From: Siniperca chuatsi | Lineage: Eukaryota; Chordata; Actinopteri; Centrarchiformes; Sinipercidae | DNA: 64,000 nucleotides | NCBI RefSeq assembly: GCF_020085105.1 | Contig: NC_058047.1 | Span: 15,262,001-15,326,000 of the forward strand | Reading direction: 5' to 3' | Shown: in pieces, positions 44,529 to 58,442 of the stretch | Numbering within the stretch: the stretch's first letter is position 1 | Layout of the letters: the number at the start of each line of letters is the position of its first letter | Position numbers and translations under genes: made by a program | Notes under the pieces: generated by a model | Seen by the model: only the letters and a program-made list of their open reading frames with translations | Databases searched by the model: none | Told to the model about the DNA's origin: nothing

Positions 44529-47500
44529 ATGGACATCACAGAGGTTCCCGTGAATCAGGACAGTAAAGTTAAGAAAAAGAAGAATAAGAAGCCGAAGAAG
44601 AAGAGTGTGAGTCAGGAGGAAAATGGAGAAGGCAGCGGAGTCGAGAAGAAGGTGGAGGAGAAGATGGAGAAGAGCGAGTCAGGAGCTGCCTTTCCCCCCA
44701 GCTTCAGTGTGTCCGAAATCAAGAATAAACAGCGAAGACATCTCATGTTCATGAAATTCAAGCAAGAGAAAAGAAAGGTAAAGACTAAGTATACTGGGTA
44801 GAGCTGTCATTAGCAAGTAAACTACACTTGGTTGGCAGTTTATTAGGTACACCTAGCGCAAACTAATACAGTGTAATACAACAGCCCTGTAATACATAAT
44901 GTTACACCTGCATGAAGGTTATAATGTTCAGGTCTGAGAAGTGTTGATTCAACTCTTTGTGGTGCTGTTGAGTTGTACTGTGTTATACTGAGAGTGCTTC
45001 TAATATTTAGTCTACCCTCATCAGTGGTGGAAGTTTAGTAAGTACATTTACTCAAGGAATGTACTTAAATACAAATTTGAGGTACTTGTACTTTACTTGA
45101 GAACTTCAATTTTATGCTTACCTACTGCACTACATTTCAGAGGGAAATACTGTACTTCTTATCTAAAAGTTATAGTTATTAGTTACTTTGCAGGTTATGA
45201 TTTTTATGTACAATACATATGATCAACATATAAAATCCAATGCATTGTTTTAAGGCTGCAACTAATGATTATTTTCACCATTAATTTATCTATCAATTAC
45301 GTTTTAGATTAATCGCATAGTCCATAAAACATCATAAAATAGTAAATAAATGCCTGTCACTATTTACCAGAGCCCAAGGTGACATCTTGAAGTTGCTTAT
45401 TTTGTCCGCCCAACAGTCTAAAACCCAACAATATTCAATTTACAATGAGATAAGAAGAAAATTCTCACATTTCGGAAGCTGGAACCAAAGAATATTTAGC
45501 ATTTTTGCTTTATAACTTGAATTGTTACAGGTTCATTTTATGACTAATCGATTAATCGGCTAATCGTTGCACCTCTACGTCGTTTCTAGATTAAACTGTT
45601 AGTTTCATTCATTTTAAGTCATTATTCAGTCAATCATTTCAGTAATTTTTCTGCTTTTCTCTGTTTTGTATTTGAATATCTGGGTTTTGGACTATTGGTC
45701 AGACAAAACAAGACATTTGAAGGCGTCATCGTTTGCTCTGGGAACTTGTGATGGACATTTCTTTAAGTAATTTGCAGATTAATTAATAATGAAATCATTA
45801 ATAATAATTGTAGCCCTTGTTGAATCAATGCCTCTCTAAAACGGTTTCAACAAAAACTGAAAGTTGTAACCTTTATGAAGATTGATTGCAGGGCTGTTGT
45901 ATTAGACTGCATTAGTTTTAGCTAGGTGTGCTAATAAACTGAAAACTGGGTGTATAGACTTTTCCAAATCACTGATTAAGCATTATTTATATAATGGGCC
46001 AAAAAATGACAAATGTCTTTCACAAGTTACCAGAGCTCAAATTGATGTCTTAAACTTGATTTCTTGGTCTGACCAGCAGCCCAATAACCCAACCCTGGTT
46101 TGGTACTTCTACTTACATCACTTTTACATCACTGCTTATCCAGATAATTATCTGACAGAATAGTGATTCATTAATCAATTTATCAACTTTCAGCACTAAA
46201 GCAAATATAAGTTACAAGCATGTCTTCATATTTCAGCAAAAGATGCAGCTGAAGAAAAAGAAGAAAAAAGAAAGGGAAGCTCTGGGTGACAAGGTGAGTT
46301 TTTTTCCTCTGTTTTCTATGTTGCGATTATCAGTGAATGAAATCTATTAGATGGATTACTTTTACCATTAAACAAGATAACAGCATTAATGTTGGGCATT
46401 GATTCTTTCATTTATTCTGTCCCTATTGTAGGCACCGCCAAAAGAGGTCCCAAAGACAATAGAAAACCAGAGGGTGTATGACGAGACAATAGTTGACCCA
46501 GAAGATGAAGAGGTTTGGACCAAGTTTGGCTGAGCTTGTTTGTTTTTGAACGTTCTCAGGTTATATTTGTAATGGATTTGCATTCATTTGTATGTTTTCC
46601 TGTCATCTACAGATTGCATTTGACGAGGGAACTGATGAATTTTCTGCCTACTTCAACGGTCTGACGAACCCCAAAGTGCTCATCACAACATCAGACAGAC
46701 CAAGAGGGGTGAGTGGCTGCTGCTTGCCAAAATACGTGTTTTTATTACTTTTTGCCAGAATCTATCACCTTTATATCAGCTACCAGCAAATATGCCCTTG
46801 AGGAAATTACTTTTGACCTTTTCTTTTAGGTAATAAAACATTGAGGCTGTTTGACATTCAGTGTGTGTGTCATTGAGCTTTATATAGGCACTGTACGAAT
46901 TGTCCCGAGGTGGTAAATTGGGGTCTGCTGGGGTTTCATGGAAAACAATTTCTCATTCATTATTTTCAAACACTGTCTGTTCAACACATTGATCGTTCTC
47001 CAATGTGTGTCTTGTAGAGGACGGTGAGGTTTTGTGAGCAGCTGGCCACAGTAATCCCAAACGCCCACGTGTACTACAGAAGAGGTTTGGCCCTGAAGAG
47101 GGTCATTCCTCAGTGCATCGCCAGGAACTTCACCTACCTCATGGTCATCAACGAGGATCGCAAAATGCCCAGTATCCTCAAAGGCAGCTGTGTCAGGAGA
47201 GGGGTGCATGATACATAATGCTCTGTATTGCTTTCTGTTATCCAGTATTTATTACGTTGCTGTAATTTAGATAATGAATGAGAATTCTGTATAATGAAAT
47301 CCATACAACTTCACTTTTATTAGATGAAAGCTCAGTATTGAAAGTATGGAACTAAATACATGGAATGGCTCCACAAACTTTGAGCTGTGGGTTTTTCTGA
47401 CCTTTTTAATGTCAGCTCCCTTAACTGTGACTTTAAGATGGTTTGGTTCTCTGTCATCTACCTGACGGGCCGACTGCACACTTCAAGGTCAGCAGCGTTC

Positions 47501-48720
47501 GACTACGTAAGGAGATGAAGGCAAGTTGATAAATCCAAACTCTTTTTCTCTTGTTTCTGTTTTAATTAAATGGGAAATATGTAATATCATGATGATAATG
47601 ATGAGTTTATATAGCACCTTGGAAGAAGATAATGTACACAATGTATTAAAGCTAGCTTAGCTCAAAGAGTGGGAAGAGGGCTGAAACTGTTTGTAGAACT
47701 CCTAAGCTGTCTTCTTATTTACATGTTGTGTTGTATCTCTTGTATTCAACACAGTAGAAATAATAAAAAACTACAACTACACTTTTCTGACAAACAGCTG
47801 TGTGCAGTGACAGCACGCAGCATCTGAGAAGTCTATCTTTATAGTGGAAGTGCCAACTAATGCACACTGTCATAACTCACGTGATGCTTGGATGTATTGA
47901 TGATTAGCTATGGGAAAGTTTGTGGCATTCTGGCCAGTATTTTTCAAGATGTCTTGCTCTTGAACACAGCATGACAACGGACTTTTATCATTTTATCGTC
48001 ATCCCTAGGCTTAGCTGTGTGATCCCAATATAACTGTAGTAATTTCTCTACGCAGAGACGAGGCAAAGATCCAACTGAACACTTTCCGGAGGTAATCCTC
48101 AACAACTTCACCACACGTCTGGGCCACAGCATCGGCCGGCTGTTTGCCGCTCTCTTTCCACAAGACCCTCAGTTTGTGGGTCGACAGGTCGCCACCTTCC
48201 ACAACCAGAGAGACTTCATCTTTTTCAGATTCCACAGGTGAGTATTTTAACTGAATTCTGACTTGAGCTGGACACGATGCTTTGTATTATAATCCTCCCT
48301 TTCCCAGAAGCTGTTCAACAAAGTTTACCTTAGAAGGACAAATAAACAATTGATTGGATCTCTTAAGGTACATCTTCAAGAATGAGAAGAAAGTTGGTAT
48401 TCAAGAGCTGGGACCTCGCTTTACCCTCAAACTCCGCTCTCTACAGAAAGGCACCTTTGACTCAAAGTTCGGGGAGTACGAGTGGGTCCTGAAGGTGAGT
48501 CTCTCTGCACTTAAAATTATATTTGAGATGCCAGAAGAGCTGTGATGATGGAATTAATGTCAGCACATTCATAAATAACAGCAATGTGTTAAAAGTACTT
48601 TTTAAAATTAACTCAAAATAGGAGTAATGTCCCAGGCTTTTCCAGTAAAGCTAATAAATACACTTTTTCTGTTTGCAGCGGCATGAGATGGATGCCTGCA
48701 GACGGAAGTTCCAGCTTTGA
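44529..48720 (+). CDS. rpf1: rpf1, ribosome production factor 1 (Brix domain)
   Basis: Nucleolar protein needed for maturation of the large ribosomal subunit rRNA. Nine exons: 44529-44777, 46237-46293, 46432-46512, 46613-46708, 47018-47171, 47438-47520, 48056-48237, 48368-48494, 48679-48720. Total 1071 nt, 356 residues (human 349). The N-terminus is strongly lysine-rich ([11 protein letters not shown], then [15 protein letters not shown]), fitting nucleolar and RNA contact. The Brix domain spans about residues 150-340: [83 protein letters not shown]. Intron 6 begins with GC (AAG followed by GCAAGT at 47521), and only that boundary keeps the frame and the conserved RLRKEMK-RRGKDP join. The exon 3 donor (GTTTGG) is weak. 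AATAAA at 49443-49448. Confidence 0.96.
45022..45240 (+). repeat. fish repeat family A (TACTCAAG..TACTTAAGTAC), copy 1
   Basis: Runs GTGGTGGAAGTTTAGTAAGT, ACATTTACTCAAGGAATGTA, ..., CTACATTTCAGAGGGAAATA, ..., TAGTTACTTTGCAGG. The same ordered blocks recur at 63747-64000 and, reversed, at 52750-53080. In rpf1 intron 1. Confidence 0.75.
45254..45575 (+). repeat. fish repeat family B (GGCTGCAACTAATGATTATT..AATCGTTGCA)
   Basis: Starts GGCTGCAACTAATGATTATT and ends ATCGGCTAATCGTTGCA, imperfect inverted ends, with the internal AGCCCAAGGTGACATCTT and AGAAGCTGGAACCAAAGAAT blocks typical of a widespread teleost MITE. In rpf1 intron 1. Confidence 0.7.
45590..46190. repeat. further decayed family B-like pieces in rpf1 intron 1
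   Basis: Contains GGGTTTTGGACTATTGGTCA, GACAAAACAAGACATTTGAA and CCAGAGCTCAAATTGATGTC, partly in the opposite orientation to the copy before it. Boundaries are unclear. Confidence 0.45.
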
Positions 48721-50599
48721 ATACAAAATAACAACCAGCTTTTGTGGTCAGACAAGGACGACCTTCTGACCGTCTATCATCCAAGTTATTACTGCTGTTT
48801 GTGGCTTTGCACAAATGGACTTTATAGTGGATATACAGATTCTTTGTGGACGACCAGTGGCAACCCTTTTCCTTTCAACATAATTTGAGGTTCAACGCTG
48901 ACTGGATTTTACGAGATCACGTCGCTGTAGATTCACACACACCCTGAAAACGACTTCTGTAAAGCTACTTCTGCAGTCTTTTCTGGAAACCAAGTGTGGG
49001 ACAGGAGCCTGTACCTCATGACAAGGACTTCTGGGAGACACCAGAGAGGAGACATGCAGGCACTCCACATGAATCCCAATAACCTGAAATTTCTGACCTG
49101 CAAGTGTTTGTGAAAGTTGTATTAGCAGATGTGCAGATCCTATCAAATTTATCTCCACATTACTGTATGAATGTGGCCCAAAATGAATCAGAACGTAATT
49201 GTAAGCCTTCTCTGGTCACAGTCTGTCATGCAGACGTTACACCCCTTACATACTGTGGTCCTCTCAAATGATATAAGGAGCAGTGTATTAAGTGCAACAG
49301 TAGCCACTATCTGGAAATGGGTAAGTGCTTCAAATTGTGTCTACAGTGCAGCTGCTTTTATATGTGACAGGACTTGCAAAATAATTATGGATGACATATT
49401 GAGCACATTTCACAGATTTCTAAATGTGTATATACTCATTTTAATAAAACATGTGGCTCCAAGTTTAAAATGTGGAAATAGTATTTATTTATCAAAATCT
49501 GGCATAAAAAAATGTACATTTCAAAAGGCACATACGTGTGTTGGTATGGGTTGATTACTTCTAAGCAAGTAGGTTAAGACATTTATCGTGCCACATAAGC
49601 ACCTGGAAATGTTTCCGTATGAGATTTTACAAAGGCAAAAGTAAAAAAACTGTCAAGTTAGTTGCTTGTCCCCAAACTCCTGAGATGATTCCAGTCCACA
49701 GTGCAGGTCCTGCAGCCCAGTTTCACAAGACACCACAATGTCCAAAACCTGCAAAAATATTACATGTACTGGTCAGAGCTAAACAGCATTTTACCCAACA
49801 GTTACTGCAGTACTGCGCGTGTCATCCCTGAGTTCCAACAAGTTTAAAATTAAGAGTTTATGTCCTCTTACATGCTGCTTGAGAGTGGAGCATAAAACCA
49901 CCTTCGCAACTGAAATGTGTGAAAATGAAATGCATCTTGTTAATTACCTAAAAAAAAAAATTCCAGATATTGCAGACAATATGGCTGTAAACTGACCTGA
50001 GCAAGGATGCACATGTTTTTACTTAAATCCAATACCAATATCAATAAACATGTAGTATTGGTACAAAAGCAGGTGCAAAACAGGTTCAGCTTTTCAGACA
50101 TGCCTATCCTCAACTGCTTTAAGTGTTTTCCCCCCATAAAGACAGTGATGCTTGTAATCAGTTGCTAATTTGAGTTTAGTAACTTGCTTAGAAAAACAAT
50201 GACATTTCAAATTCCAAAATGTCCTAATAATGATAATTTAAAAATGAATTTAAGTCCTAATTGGTAATATTTCAAGCTCTTAAACTGCCAAACTCATCAG
50301 GAGATCCATCTTTAAAAGTTCATGTTATGCAACCAAGCACTGACACCCATTTAACATGGTTTTATAGTCTAGTCAAGATCCAAAAGTTTCCAGATATTAT
50401 GTCAGGCGGAAATACAGAGAAATTTGTCTACGCTACAGTAACCGAGAATTTGTTAGAATCGATGGATGTGATTGAAAACAGGTGTGAAAATGGCCGGAGT
50501 TGTGATGTATTGAAAACCAGAGAAGGAAATTAACGCAGTTTATTGAGTTTATTCTGCTGTGGTACTCACGGAGGCAGAGGGTCGGTCTGGCTGTCGGCG
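48721..50599. other. convergent 3' regions of rpf1 and gng5
   Basis: No coding exon seen. The first part is the rpf1 3' UTR up to an AATAAA at 49443-49448. On the minus strand AATAAA occurs at 50539-50544 and 50548-50553, close behind the gng5 stop, though the real gng5 3' end may be further left. Confidence 0.5.
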
Positions 50600-52191
<1,592 letters not shown>

Positions 52192-55100
52192 ATGGAGCTG
52201 TCTTGTGAGTCAGTGAGATATCCTGAGGACAGACCGGCCAGTTGTAAGGTACGTTGAGGGAATGGATGCATCATTGCATTGTGTCCAGGAATTTGAACAT
52301 TTTAGAGTGAACTAAAATTGAGTTACAAATATATAAAGCAAATATAGCCATTTCTACTCACTCGCCTATAATGCCAATATGCACACTGAAAGTGATGTTT
52401 TTATGTGTATGTAGTTTGTGGAGCTCCATGTGCTGTATGTACCAGATGACCAGTGGAATGTGAAGCTCAATAAAGTCCCTGCTGAAGCCATAGAGAGCTT
52501 CATATCTGCCGGCTTCATCAGGTGAAACTGCTGGAAATGTTTAATTTGAAGAGGATAATAATTTGTATTAAATTGTAGTGTAGTTGCACACATGCAAAGG
52601 CTATGCTACTTTGTTCTATTTAAAAGACATGCAGATCTCAGCATTGTTGTATTGATTTAGGAAGTTTTATCAGATAATTCAGTGGTGTAAAGTTTTCCAA
52701 TTCCTCTTCTTGTGTGAAAATCGTATACCGCATTCAAAAATGTTCCTAAGATTTAACATGAATTAATTTGAAGTAAAAGTAAAGAAGTAATAAAATTAAA
52801 CTCTTTCAGTGTTAAATTATTGTTGCAGCATGTAAGCAGTACAATGTTGTAGCTGGTCAAAGTGTTGTGATGTACTGTTAGATTGTTACAACTATAGAAA
52901 TTCATCATATGGACTTGTTCTATGTTTAACATGTACAGTTTTAATCTGCAAAGTAGTACAGTGAAGTAAAAACTACAATATTTTTCTCTGAAAGTTTGTG
53001 GAGTGAAACTATAAGGTCTCAAGTTTTCAAAGTACAGCACAGCACATGAGTAAATGTACTTAGTTACTTTCCTCCATACTGTGTCATACTTGCTTTTAAA
53101 GCTTGATATGATAAAGGTATTTAAACGTTTGGATTTTTTTTTATTCCAGCAAATATTTAAACTTTTTTTCTCCTGGATTTTTTTTACTCACAGTGTCTAG
53201 ACTGTAACCTGTAACTAACATCCACTGAAACCCAGACTAGAAACTCCATCTGGGTTTCTCCTGTGCTGTCACATGTCTATCATAACCTTATACGATTATA
53301 TGTTGTTACAGTTAAGTTGTCTCTTTTCATCACTGTGATGTCAGGGTTTATCCTGATATCACCCTGAAAACTCTGAGGAGGGACCTGGGAGCTCTTCTTG
53401 GCGCCGAGAGGAGCATCGACAAATTCTCCTTCCTGAAATGTGTGGGGCGCAGTTTGGCGCTGGTGAGTGCAGCTGGCTGTTTACTGTGGTTTTCTATAGC
53501 TGGTTGTGTTTCACCGGGCAGACAGTAGACAGCAACAATGCAGACAGCTTGATTAACAAGTTCACTATTCAAGCTACTACACCAAAGGGTGTAAAGCATG
53601 TGTGTGTGTGGGGGGGGGGAGCACACAGTTTTTACTGCCATGCCTCCTACAACAACCAAATTCTTTCCTATTACAGGTCAAGAGCAAACAGGAGAGGGAT
53701 CTGAAAGTGAAAGTGTTTGCTCCACCGTATGTATGTAGAATCCATGTTCCATATTTGTATTTAATTTGGTGACTTTTTCTTTGGCATAGTTCCATACATC
53801 ACTGACAAAAATATAAGGGTGATATAAGTTTAAGAAGTCCAAGAAATGATCACATTTTCAAAATAACCAAAATGTCAAAAAAAAAAAAAAAAAACCCTGC
53901 TTGTGCTCCCAGTCACAGAAAGTGGATTACAAATATATGTTGGTGCCATGTTTATCCTTTAAAAAAAAAAAGTCATCTCTACTTGTGACTATTAGCTTTA
54001 AATTTTGTTTGTTATGCCATCTACACTGCTAATTTTCCCCTTCATTTTATTATGAATTTCAGTGATTTGTGATCAGTGAGTATGTACTGTTTGATCTGGT
54101 CTAATTAGTTTCTGACCCCCATAGCCCTGCATTATCTTCGGATGTCAATAATACTTAATCTGCTTCAATATGTACCAGTTAAGCCATTAATGTCTTGTCG
54201 TCACCTGTCGGCAGGCTCCACAGCCGGAGCTTTACCTGCTGCCCACTGTGGAGAACGACAGCAGTGTTTGCTCCCGGTCTCTCACCCCAGACACCAGCAG
54301 CAGCTCCCCAGACCACCAGACCTATTACCACCCTCCCAAGACATGCAGCCTGCCAGCAGGAACAAAGGAGCCTGTTAAATTCCCCCTCATCCCCCAGTGT
54401 TCCCATCAGCCACCTCCCACCCCTAGCCCGGAAGAGGAGGAGGAGGAGGAAGACGAGGAGCAGAGCTATAGTTCTTCAGAGGCAGAAGGCGAAAATGAAG
54501 GGGAGGGTCTCTCGTCCAACAAGTTAGAGTGGGCAGAGCAGGAGTGTTGCCCAAGGCAGCCTCCGAATCAGAGGGCTCCACAGCCTGTTTCACAGAACAA
54601 AGGTAAAATTAAAGGTACAATATATAACTTTTGCTGTGCAACAAAGAATGCATTATCCGCTCTAGTTGTACAAATTTGCAGCCTGACTTTACATTCGTCT
54701 TGCCCAAATCTGTTGTTGTGCAGTTATCCCATGTGATGATAGTGCAGGTTTCTCTAACTTCAAACAAAGCGCTGTTGACAGCTGACTTGTCACGCATCTC
54801 TCACATTTTTGCCGCCTAAATATCCTTGTGGTAAACATGGGAAGGAAATGGCAAATTAGTCTTGTAAATCATGCTACAAAATATCCTCATCTTCACTGAA
54901 AAGCCAATTTCAGGCAAACAGACAAGAACAGACACACAATGATGTGTAACATAGTCTATTTATTTTAATGTGAAAAATAAGTATATTGTAGCTTTAAAAA
55001 AATCATATATTGGCATTTTAACTAGGCACCTTTTGCATTGGTGGAAAAGGTTTGTACGTCTGCCAGTACCAGCGTCTTAGCGATGACATTCTTAGCCCTT

Positions 55101-57737
55101 TTTTGAAACTAATCTTCTGGATCTCACATCACTGTACTAAGCTTTTCAGTTGCTATACATCTACAGCTTTACAATGGCGTGAAGCCAGTTCAGCTCAGGT
55201 GAAGGAGTCGCCAGAGAAAGAAGAACCCTGCAGACAGAAGAAACAGCACCACAGACAGAACAGAGCGGCCAGAGATTCAGGAGTAGCCCCATCTCTGGAG
55301 GACAGAGATTCAGGCTTCTCCCTCACAGACGGGTACTGTGCAGCTAGGACACCAAGCTGAAGCATTACTGAGTGCCACTTTTTTCTCTGCAGTGAATACT
55401 AGTACTACTACTGCCGGTCGTTCTGACAGTGTGTCTGTTTGCAGGCTCGGGAAACCAAAAGATGCACATGCACTGAAGTCCATCAGGAATAAGCCACCAA
55501 GTGGAGTAATGTATAGTATTACATATGTGCCTGCATTCTTTGACAACCTTAAAATGTCTTTTTCAGTCTTTCCTCTTGAGTGAAAACCTATGAGAACGAT
55601 TTTACAGGGCTTTTAAAACAAGCAGCAAGTGTCCAGTTTATTTGGTGTAGTGATTAGTCCAAATTCCACTGCCAGCAGGAGGGTCTAGTGAAGTGTGTGG
55701 GAGGTCTTTTTAAAGTGAACAAAGAACTGGAATACAGAAGGTCCATGAAAAGCCATTCAGAAGAAGACTCATGTTGTTGTATTTATTGCTTGTTTTAAGG
55801 TGACAGAAAGTCCAGCGGTGTTGTCTCGGCCTGTTTGGTGTACCTCTCCACCTCCAGGTCTAGACTTGGCCATGGTCACTCAAAAAATTGCTGCCTCTCC
55901 CATCTTTCAGACAAACAGTAAGCTGTCACTTTGGCCAAATACCAAGAATTAATGATCATTCTTTTTCCTTTCTTAAACACAACTGATATGGTTTGTCTCT
56001 GTTAGGAGAGGAACTGATCGAGGAAATCAAGCTGGTGAGGGAGGAGAGAAAGCAGCTGGAGTGGACGAGGCAAGAGTTGCTAAGAAAGGGGAAAGATTTG
56101 TTGGCTCAAAACAGACACCGCAGGAACCAAGGTGAGCATAAAATACTGTTTAATGAAAAGCGAAGATAAAACAGTGAAAACAGTGTGCAGATGACTACGA
56201 CTGAAACCTTTTCTACGATAGTCCTCATAATTGTTCATGTGCTTCGACAAACCTGTAACATATTGTTGTAATGTGAAAATTTATTAAAATTTTAAGGATA
56301 GATAGTTGTCAATAAATTAAAGACAGAAAAAAATGGAATTCCTATATTTTTGAATAGATGGTCAAATTTGTCAAAAGTAACTAAATTCTGCTCCTGCGGT
56401 TTTCTTCCCTTTCAACGTAAAGCACGGGACAATTGGAAGAAGAAATATTTTGAAATCAAGAAGGCCACAGCACCATTGGAGGACAACTTGAGAACCCTAC
56501 GACAAGAGTTGGAGACATTTTACAACAAACTCCTGCACCAGCTTCAGGCCAGAGATAACAGAGGGAAGCCAAGACGACAGGGCAGATCGTCCATAAAGGT
56601 AAAATCGAATGTATCTTGATTTTATGTACTGTATTGTCCATTTTGCTTAATATTAAATGGCAGGCAAAGTATTTATTTGGATGAATCATTTCTAAAAAAA
56701 TTCCATAATTGTATTTAGTAGATTAAGTCCAAATATTGTATAATTTCCAAAGAAATTGAATACACTGAGTGATATATTGAATTGTCAATATACCTTTTTC
56801 ACGTCATATAGTTTGACTTTAAGCATAAGAGCAAAGCCCTGGAAGTGGAACACCTGTGCTTTTCCTTGTGCCTTACCTTTTTTTCCCTCCAAACTATAAG
56901 GCATGTGATCAATGACTGAATGAAAGAGCATGTATTTCAGAATGAGCTCATCATTCAGATCATGACAGAGAGCCACGAGATTGACAACCTGAAGAGGAAG
57001 GTAGAGGATGCCAAGATGAAGCTGGTAACAGAGATAAAGGTAACTGATCTTCTATGAATTTCTTCTTCTGTTTCTGTAACCTATGAACAAAAGTAGCTTT
57101 TGTACAACAAAGGAAGTTATTAACTAGTTGGTAGCACACATTTGTGTCCCTTTTCAACATCCTACATATTGGTATGTGTGCTAACACACACTGGAAAGTG
57201 CTATTATAATCATAAAAATGTTCTACATTTTACGTACTTTACTAGTGATGATTTGTGTCCTTAGAGTACAGAGCAAATTGGCATATTTGAGCCCTATATC
57301 CACTTCGCACCTGCTACCTACATGTCAATAGTCATTTTGTTTATATAGCCCAAAATCAGAGTACTGCACAATCTCGCCTAATAAACAGATACTAATGCTG
57401 TTTACACACATGTACATTTTTATTTTAAGAAACCCTGTACTGCTGTGATAATGCTCAAATGTTTATCTTTACTTTTAATGTTAAATAAGTTCCTTTGTTC
57501 AGGCTTGAAGGCCTAATAGCTGGTGTGCCATCATGTTAAAAATGATATTAACAAACCATGATATTTTATTCATGAATGATGATGTAGTTGAGGAAACAGG
57601 CTGCCACAGAGCTGAGGGCCCTGAAGGCTGAGCTGGCCCAGAAGAAGAACCAGTCCTCTCATCCTGGTCTCACAGCCTCTCTAGGCTTTGGAAATATCCC
57701 ACGGGACAGACTGCAAGTTCAAAGCACCTTCATCTAA
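52192..57737 (+). CDS. spata1: spata1, spermatogenesis-associated protein 1
   Basis: Male germ-cell protein in mammals with a role thought to lie in acrosome or flagellum formation. I assembled twelve exons: 52192-52248, 52415-52521, 53345-53462, 53677-53730, 54215-54602, 55194-55332, 55445-55505, 55800-55917, 56006-56131, 56423-56598, 56941-57039, 57588-57737. They total 1593 nt, 530 residues, in frame throughout. The N-terminal part matches human SPATA1 (VELHVLYVPDDQWNVKLN, FISAGFIR, FLKCVGRSLAL, APQPELYLLP). The C-terminal part is a long coiled coil (EELIEEIKLVREERKQLE, NWKKKYFEIKKAT, LRKQAATELRALKAELAQKK). The middle (exons 5-7) is low-complexity, with an acidic run (EEEEEEEDEE), and poorly conserved; the exon 6 start and the exon 7 donor (GGA followed by GTAATG) are the least certain. 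Convergent with ctbs. Confidence 0.88.
52750..53080 (-). repeat. fish repeat family A, copy 2 (reversed)
   Basis: On the minus strand the block order AGGAAAGTAACTAAGTACAT, TTACTCATGTGC, ..., AGAGAAAAATATTGTAGTTT repeats that of 45022-45240. In spata1 intron 2. Confidence 0.65.
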
Positions 57738-58442
57738 TTCAGTATATACTGAACTGTGAACAAGACCGTTGTCTGGCCTTAACTCTGCTGGGACAGATGG
57801 ATTGTGTTACATTTATGTGTCGTATGTTTCAGAAGAGTAACTAAAAAAATTATTAATGTTGATTTTATGTTTTGATTTTATGCAGTTGGATTTTCTACAT
57901 GGCTTACTGTTTTGTACTTAAGTTTTGTATTTTTGTGCTGTTGCTTTTTCTACATTTTATTATTACTCCATGTGCTTGATGTGGTCTGATTTGTTTGCAA
58001 TGTTGACTTCTCAAATTTCTCAGGTGCTCTAAGCTAGTTTGCTAAAGGAAGAAAGCTAAAAGTAAAATGTTTATGTGGATAGTAACTTCAATGATTTACA
58101 GATTCATCAGAAAATGTTTCATTTGTTAAAATATAAAGTGCACGGATCTCAGTAAGCTCAATATTGGTCAATCAAAAATACAGTGTTTGTGTACATCACA
58201 TTAAAAAGATTGGCTTCAGAGAATCAGTTATTTCAGTTAGCACAGAGGAATGTCTGAGATGTGACTACATTCAAAGACAACAGCAATAAAAGCCACAATA
58301 AACTCTGAAGTGCAAGTATGCATCCCTGAACTCAGAGGGAAGTCACATCCCATTAATGTTACAAAGGGATATATTGACTTAGCAACAAACAGCAGGCTCA
58401 GGGGTGATGTACATTTCTGCAGTACTGTTAAGTGTATCCCAG
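57738..58442. other. convergent 3' regions of spata1 and ctbs
   Basis: No coding exon. A plus-strand AATAAA near 58284 may serve spata1, which would make the two transcripts' 3' ends lie very close. Confidence 0.45.
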
